Positions 7,586 to 10,000 of a stretch of 10,000 bases of DNA are shown in pieces. This DNA is from Hepatocystis sp. ex Piliocolobus tephrosceles. Its lineage: Eukaryota > Apicomplexa > Aconoidasida > Haemosporida > Plasmodiidae. Location: assembly GCA_902459845.2 (NCBI GenBank), contig CABPSV020000199.1, positions 1 through 10,000 on the forward strand. Direction: 5' to 3'. The notes beneath the pieces were generated by a model. That model had not been told where the DNA came from. It saw nothing but the letters and a program-made list of their open reading frames with translations, and made no database searches. Numbering within the stretch: the stretch's first letter is position 1; every line of letters begins with the position of its first letter. Made by a program: the position numbers and the translations under genes.

Positions 7586-7827
7586 CTTAACTTTTTCTTT
7601 TTACATTTTTTTGGCAATTTTATCTGTTCACTTATTTATACATTTGTTTTTTTATTGTTATTATTACTCCTGTTCTTTTTTTTTAAACTTTTACAAAAAA
7701 AAAAACTATGACAACATAAACATGTACAAGTTTTTTATTTCTGTTTTTTCTTCACTAAAACAAAAACGAAAGAAAAAAAAAAAAAAGAAAAAACATACGA
7801 ACTTAACTATGTAAGACAATTAATAAA

Positions 7828-7915
7828 GTACGAAAGTACGAAAGTACGAAAGTACGAAAGTACGAAAGTACGAAAGTACGAAAGTACGAAAGTACGAAAG
7901 TACGAAAGTACGAAA
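7828..7915. repeat. 8-bp microsatellite GTACGAAA, eleven perfect units
   Basis: Eleven uninterrupted identical copies of GTACGAAA cover 88 bp. The unit contains a GTAC palindrome and a CpG, so G and C recur every 8 bp in otherwise A/T-rich surroundings. A purine-rich, G-containing patch (gaatgaaggatggagggg) follows it. Confidence 0.95.
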
Positions 7916-8180
7916 GAATGAAGGATGGAGGGGGGGAAGGAAAAGAAAAAAAAAAAAAACTCACATTAGTATGTGTATAGACGATCGTATGAGAAGGTAC
8001 AACTATATACAAAATTTTATAAAATGGTAATATAAGAATGCGCACCATTAAGCAAAACATAAAAAAATGATGTTATACTGTGATAAAAATTCTAAAAAAA
8101 TTAAAAAAAAAAAGTAAAAAAAAAAGTTTAAAATAGTTTACTGCATAAGAATATGTGCATATGTATATGTACGGAAAGAC

Positions 8181-8270
8181 ATGCCAACGTTTGCTACGAT
8201 TTTCTGTTATATTTTGCCATGTTCTGTTTTGCTATGTTCTGTTTTTTTTGGAGGGGAAAGCAGTTGGCAT
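8181..8270. other. long-range inverted repeat (possible hairpin) 3' of SF-assemblin
   Basis: ATGCCAAC at 8181-8188 is the exact complement of GTTGGCAT at 8263-8270. Just inside, TGCT (8192-8195) can pair with AGCA (8259-8262), leaving a 3-base bulge, for a 12-bp stem enclosing about 63 bases. The loop holds two or three short repeats of TTTGCYATGTTCTGTT. It lies 80-170 bp past the SF-assemblin stop and could be a 3' UTR structure. Confidence 0.35.
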
Positions 8271-8306
8271 AAAAATAAACAACTGTGACAGGTCTCCACT
8301 ATATAC

Positions 8307-8339
<33 letters not shown>

Positions 8340-8350
8340 ATTTTATATAA

Positions 8351-9996
8351 CTAATTCGAATTAATAAGTTTTAAAGAATCTTGCAATGCCTTAGTATAGT
8401 GGTTAACTGCCTGAACAATATCATCGTCTGCTGCTTCTCTTGTTTGAGATTCTAACATTAATCCGTTTTTAACTGCAGATAACTCTTCTAACACAAAATT
8501 CTGGAAACTAGCACTTTTTCCTTTTTTCTCTTTTTTTATTTCTTCGATGTAGGCCATTATTTCTTGGTATTTACTGTCTCTTATGTTCTGGCGTTAGCGA
8601 AAAAAAAAAAAAAAAAAAAAAAAAACATTTACATATGTATATATATATATATATATATGCACGTATGTACGTACGTATGTGTATGTACCTACATGAGTAA
8701 GTAAATAATGAATAATAAAAAAAATGTAAGTGACAATATGTGACAGTATGTGACAGTATGTGACAGTAAGTGACAGTATGTGACAGTAAGTGACAGTATG
8801 TGACAGTAAGTGACAGTATGTGACAGTATGTGACAGTATGTGAGTAAATAAACACGAACGTTTTTACACGCACATACCTTTTCGATGGATATTTTACTTT
8901 CCATTTTTTTCTCTATGTCTTCCAATCTTTTACACATGTTACCCTCTTTCTCCTTATTATTTATTTTGTCCTGATTAAACTGTAACTGTAAATTTGAAAA
9001 ATCTTTTGCAATATTATTTTTTTTTTTTTCCAAGTTTTGTATACATTTAACTTTTTCATTCTCAAAATTAACACTTATATTATTAACTTTATCATTCAAT
9101 ATTTTTATAGCTCCTTCAATTTGTAATACTTTATCATTTACAACATTTTCGATTTTTTCTTGTACTTTTAACAATTCAGATGAAAAAATATTTTGTATAT
9201 TTCTATTATGTTCTATTCTTTTTTTTATTTCGTTGTTTAAATTTTTTTCTAATTTTGTTATAGCTTCTCTAATTATATAAATTTTTTCTTTTTCTATATT
9301 TTTTTTTTGTATAATTTCATTTTTTATTTCTTTTTCAAATCCTTCGATTTTTTCACATAATCTTTTTATTTTTATTTTTGTATTATTATTAATACATTTA
9401 TCATTAATGTCAATTGATTTATTAGCTAGTTCACTAAACATTATATGTTCATCGTCAATTATACCATTATTAATATTTTTATTATTAACACTTTTATTAT
9501 TAATATTTTTATTATTAATACTTTTATTATTAATATTACTATTAGTACTAATACTACGATCATAAGCTATATTACTATTTTTTTTTAAACTACATCCAAG
9601 TCCTAATCTCTTATTACTTGAATTTCTTTCACTATAGCTATTTAGGTTACTTTTGTTAAAAAAATTGTCATTTTTATATGAACAGTTCATAATATTATTA
9701 TTATAATTTGTATTTTCTAAATTATGTAAACTGTTAATTACACTTTTTGTATTACTGTTTGTTTTTATGTTACAATAATTTTTTATATTACTTTCGTCAT
9801 TGTCCATATAACTACTACTACCACTATTATCTATACACATATCAGGAGTTATACTTTTATTTCCACTATTATTTATATACCTCGTATCTGTACTTATATG
9901 TCTTATATTTCTCTCATTATTACCGTAATCACTATTTAAGTGAGTACTTATATTCCCTATACTACTACCACTACCTATACCACTAGCGCTATCCAT
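8351..9996 (-). CDS. SF-assemblin, two exons (join 8351-8587, 8878-9996); 5' end at window edge
   Basis: Exon 1 (8878-9996) gives 373 codons and exon 2 (8351-8587) gives 78 codons plus stop; the join is in phase 0. Residues about 205-451 form one long coiled coil that matches SF-assemblin: KLEKNLNNEIKKRIEHNR (248-265), FSSELLKVQEKIE (271-283), then in exon 2 NGLMLESQTREAADDDIVQA (414-433) and VNHYTKALQDSLKLINS (434-450), the family's conserved C-terminus. SF-assemblins build striated fibres; in the apicomplexan Toxoplasma they tie the centrosome to daughter buds during division. Residues 1-200 are an Asn/Ser-rich extension not shared by algal assemblins. The splice model uses donor AAG/GTATGT and acceptor CGCCAG/AAC after a 26-T tract, and rests on the family match across the junction. 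The Met at 9996 is the first visible, but the codon before it is Ser with no stop, so the gene may start outside the window. Confidence 0.88.
8638..8658. repeat. (AT)n tract in the SF-assemblin intron
   Basis: This is an alternating AT run of about ten dinucleotides between the poly-pyrimidine tract and the intronic minisatellite. Confidence 0.85.
8731..8840. repeat. 10-bp intronic minisatellite TGACAGTATG, eleven units
   Basis: Eleven contiguous 10-bp units run from 8731 to 8840. The first is TGACAATATG, then TGACAGTATG twice, then TGACAGTAAG alternates with TGACAGTATG three times, and two further TGACAGTATG copies close the array. A degenerate twelfth unit starts TGAGTAA. The unit has no stop in any frame on the minus strand, which explains the artefactual open frames over it. 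Confidence 0.95.
9466..9537 (-). repeat. in-frame repeat encoding NINNK/SINNK units
   Basis: Residues 154-177 of the SF-assemblin protein are five-residue Asn/Lys units (NINNK, SINNK, NINNK, SVNNK, NINNG) from a 15-bp DNA unit. They lie in the low-complexity N-terminal extension, just before the coiled coil. Confidence 0.8.
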
Positions 9997-10000
9997 ACTA

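Larger units (their letters stand above)
6428..8350. other. 1.9-kb intergenic region: UTP14 upstream, SF-assemblin downstream
   Basis: No gene is supported in this stretch. The part near 6428 should hold the promoter and leader of UTP14 (minus strand), including a 26-T run at 6482-6507 that would be poly(A) in its leader. The part near 8350 should hold the 3' UTR of the SF-assemblin gene. Between lie T runs near 6811-6835, 6846-6863 and 6911-6925, two long (AT)n tracts, three tandem arrays and an inverted repeat. Two open frames of 62 and 109 codons (7070-7258 and 7485-7814, plus strand) are created largely by repeats and are not accepted as genes. Confidence 0.65.
8588..8877 (-). other. intron of the SF-assemblin gene (290 bp)
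   Basis: On the minus strand it begins GTATGT at 8877 and ends CGCCAG at 8588. It has a 26-base pyrimidine tract (8600-8625) just before the acceptor, an (AT)n tract at about 8638-8658, a patch of GTAC/GTAT repeats at 8663-8688, and a 10-bp minisatellite near the donor. Phase 0. Reading on without splicing would add 62 codons of repeat and replace the conserved C-terminus. Confidence 0.85.

Noticed and set aside
7803..8060. 85-codon minus-strand frame with SYFRTFVL repeats
   Set aside because: It is generated by the 8-bp GTACGAAA array, whose unit has no stop in this orientation; no homology or flanking coding signal.
7466..8840. CRISPR-like or mobile-element interpretation of the tandem arrays
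   Set aside because: The units are contiguous with no spacers, there are no cas genes, no terminal inverted repeats with target duplications and no transposase or reverse transcriptase; composition is eukaryotic.
8571..8873. 100-codon minus-strand frame with TVTYCHILSH repeats
   Set aside because: It lies in the intron of SF-assemblin, created by the 10-bp minisatellite in an alternative frame.

Overview
The window looks like nuclear DNA of a haemosporidian parasite (Plasmodium or a close relative). The supporting signs are extreme A+T richness on both strands, poly(dA)/poly(dT) runs of 20 to 61 bases, long (AT)n tracts, many minisatellites, and long genes whose conserved domains are split by Asn-, Lys- and Asp-rich low-complexity inserts. 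No bacterial, viral, mobile-element or CRISPR signal was seen. The species cannot be resolved from the sequence alone.

Layout: (1) 1-863 is the upstream flank of the first gene, with a 16-bp repeat, two palindromes, a 61-T run and a 144-bp A/T-only leader. (2) 864-3011 (+) is one uninterrupted 715-codon gene with a divergent cyclophilin domain at the N-terminus and a SYF2 spliceosome domain at the C-terminus. (3) 3012-3589 is the spacer between convergent genes, with homopolymer runs and a more GC-rich island that can fold into two hairpins. (4) 3590-6427 (-) is a 945-codon gene for a UTP14-like small-subunit processome protein, carrying ten copies of a hexapeptide. (5) 6428-8350 is a 1.9-kb intergenic region with no supported gene but several tandem arrays (12-, 24- and 8-bp units) and an inverted repeat. 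(6) 8351-9996 (-) is a two-exon SF-assemblin gene. Its 290-bp intron holds a 10-bp minisatellite, and its 5' end lies at or beyond the window edge.

The three genes are housekeeping in character but serve different processes: pre-mRNA splicing (cyclophilin-SYF2), ribosome biogenesis in the nucleolus (UTP14), and the striated fibre used in apicomplexan cell division (SF-assemblin). They do not form a pathway. Genes 1 and 2 converge; genes 2 and 3 lie in tandem on the minus strand.

The most notable observation is the single-chain fusion of a cyclophilin fold, with most catalytic positions replaced, to an apparently complete but insert-split SYF2. SYF2 and spliceosomal cyclophilins are separate proteins in the model eukaryotes I know.
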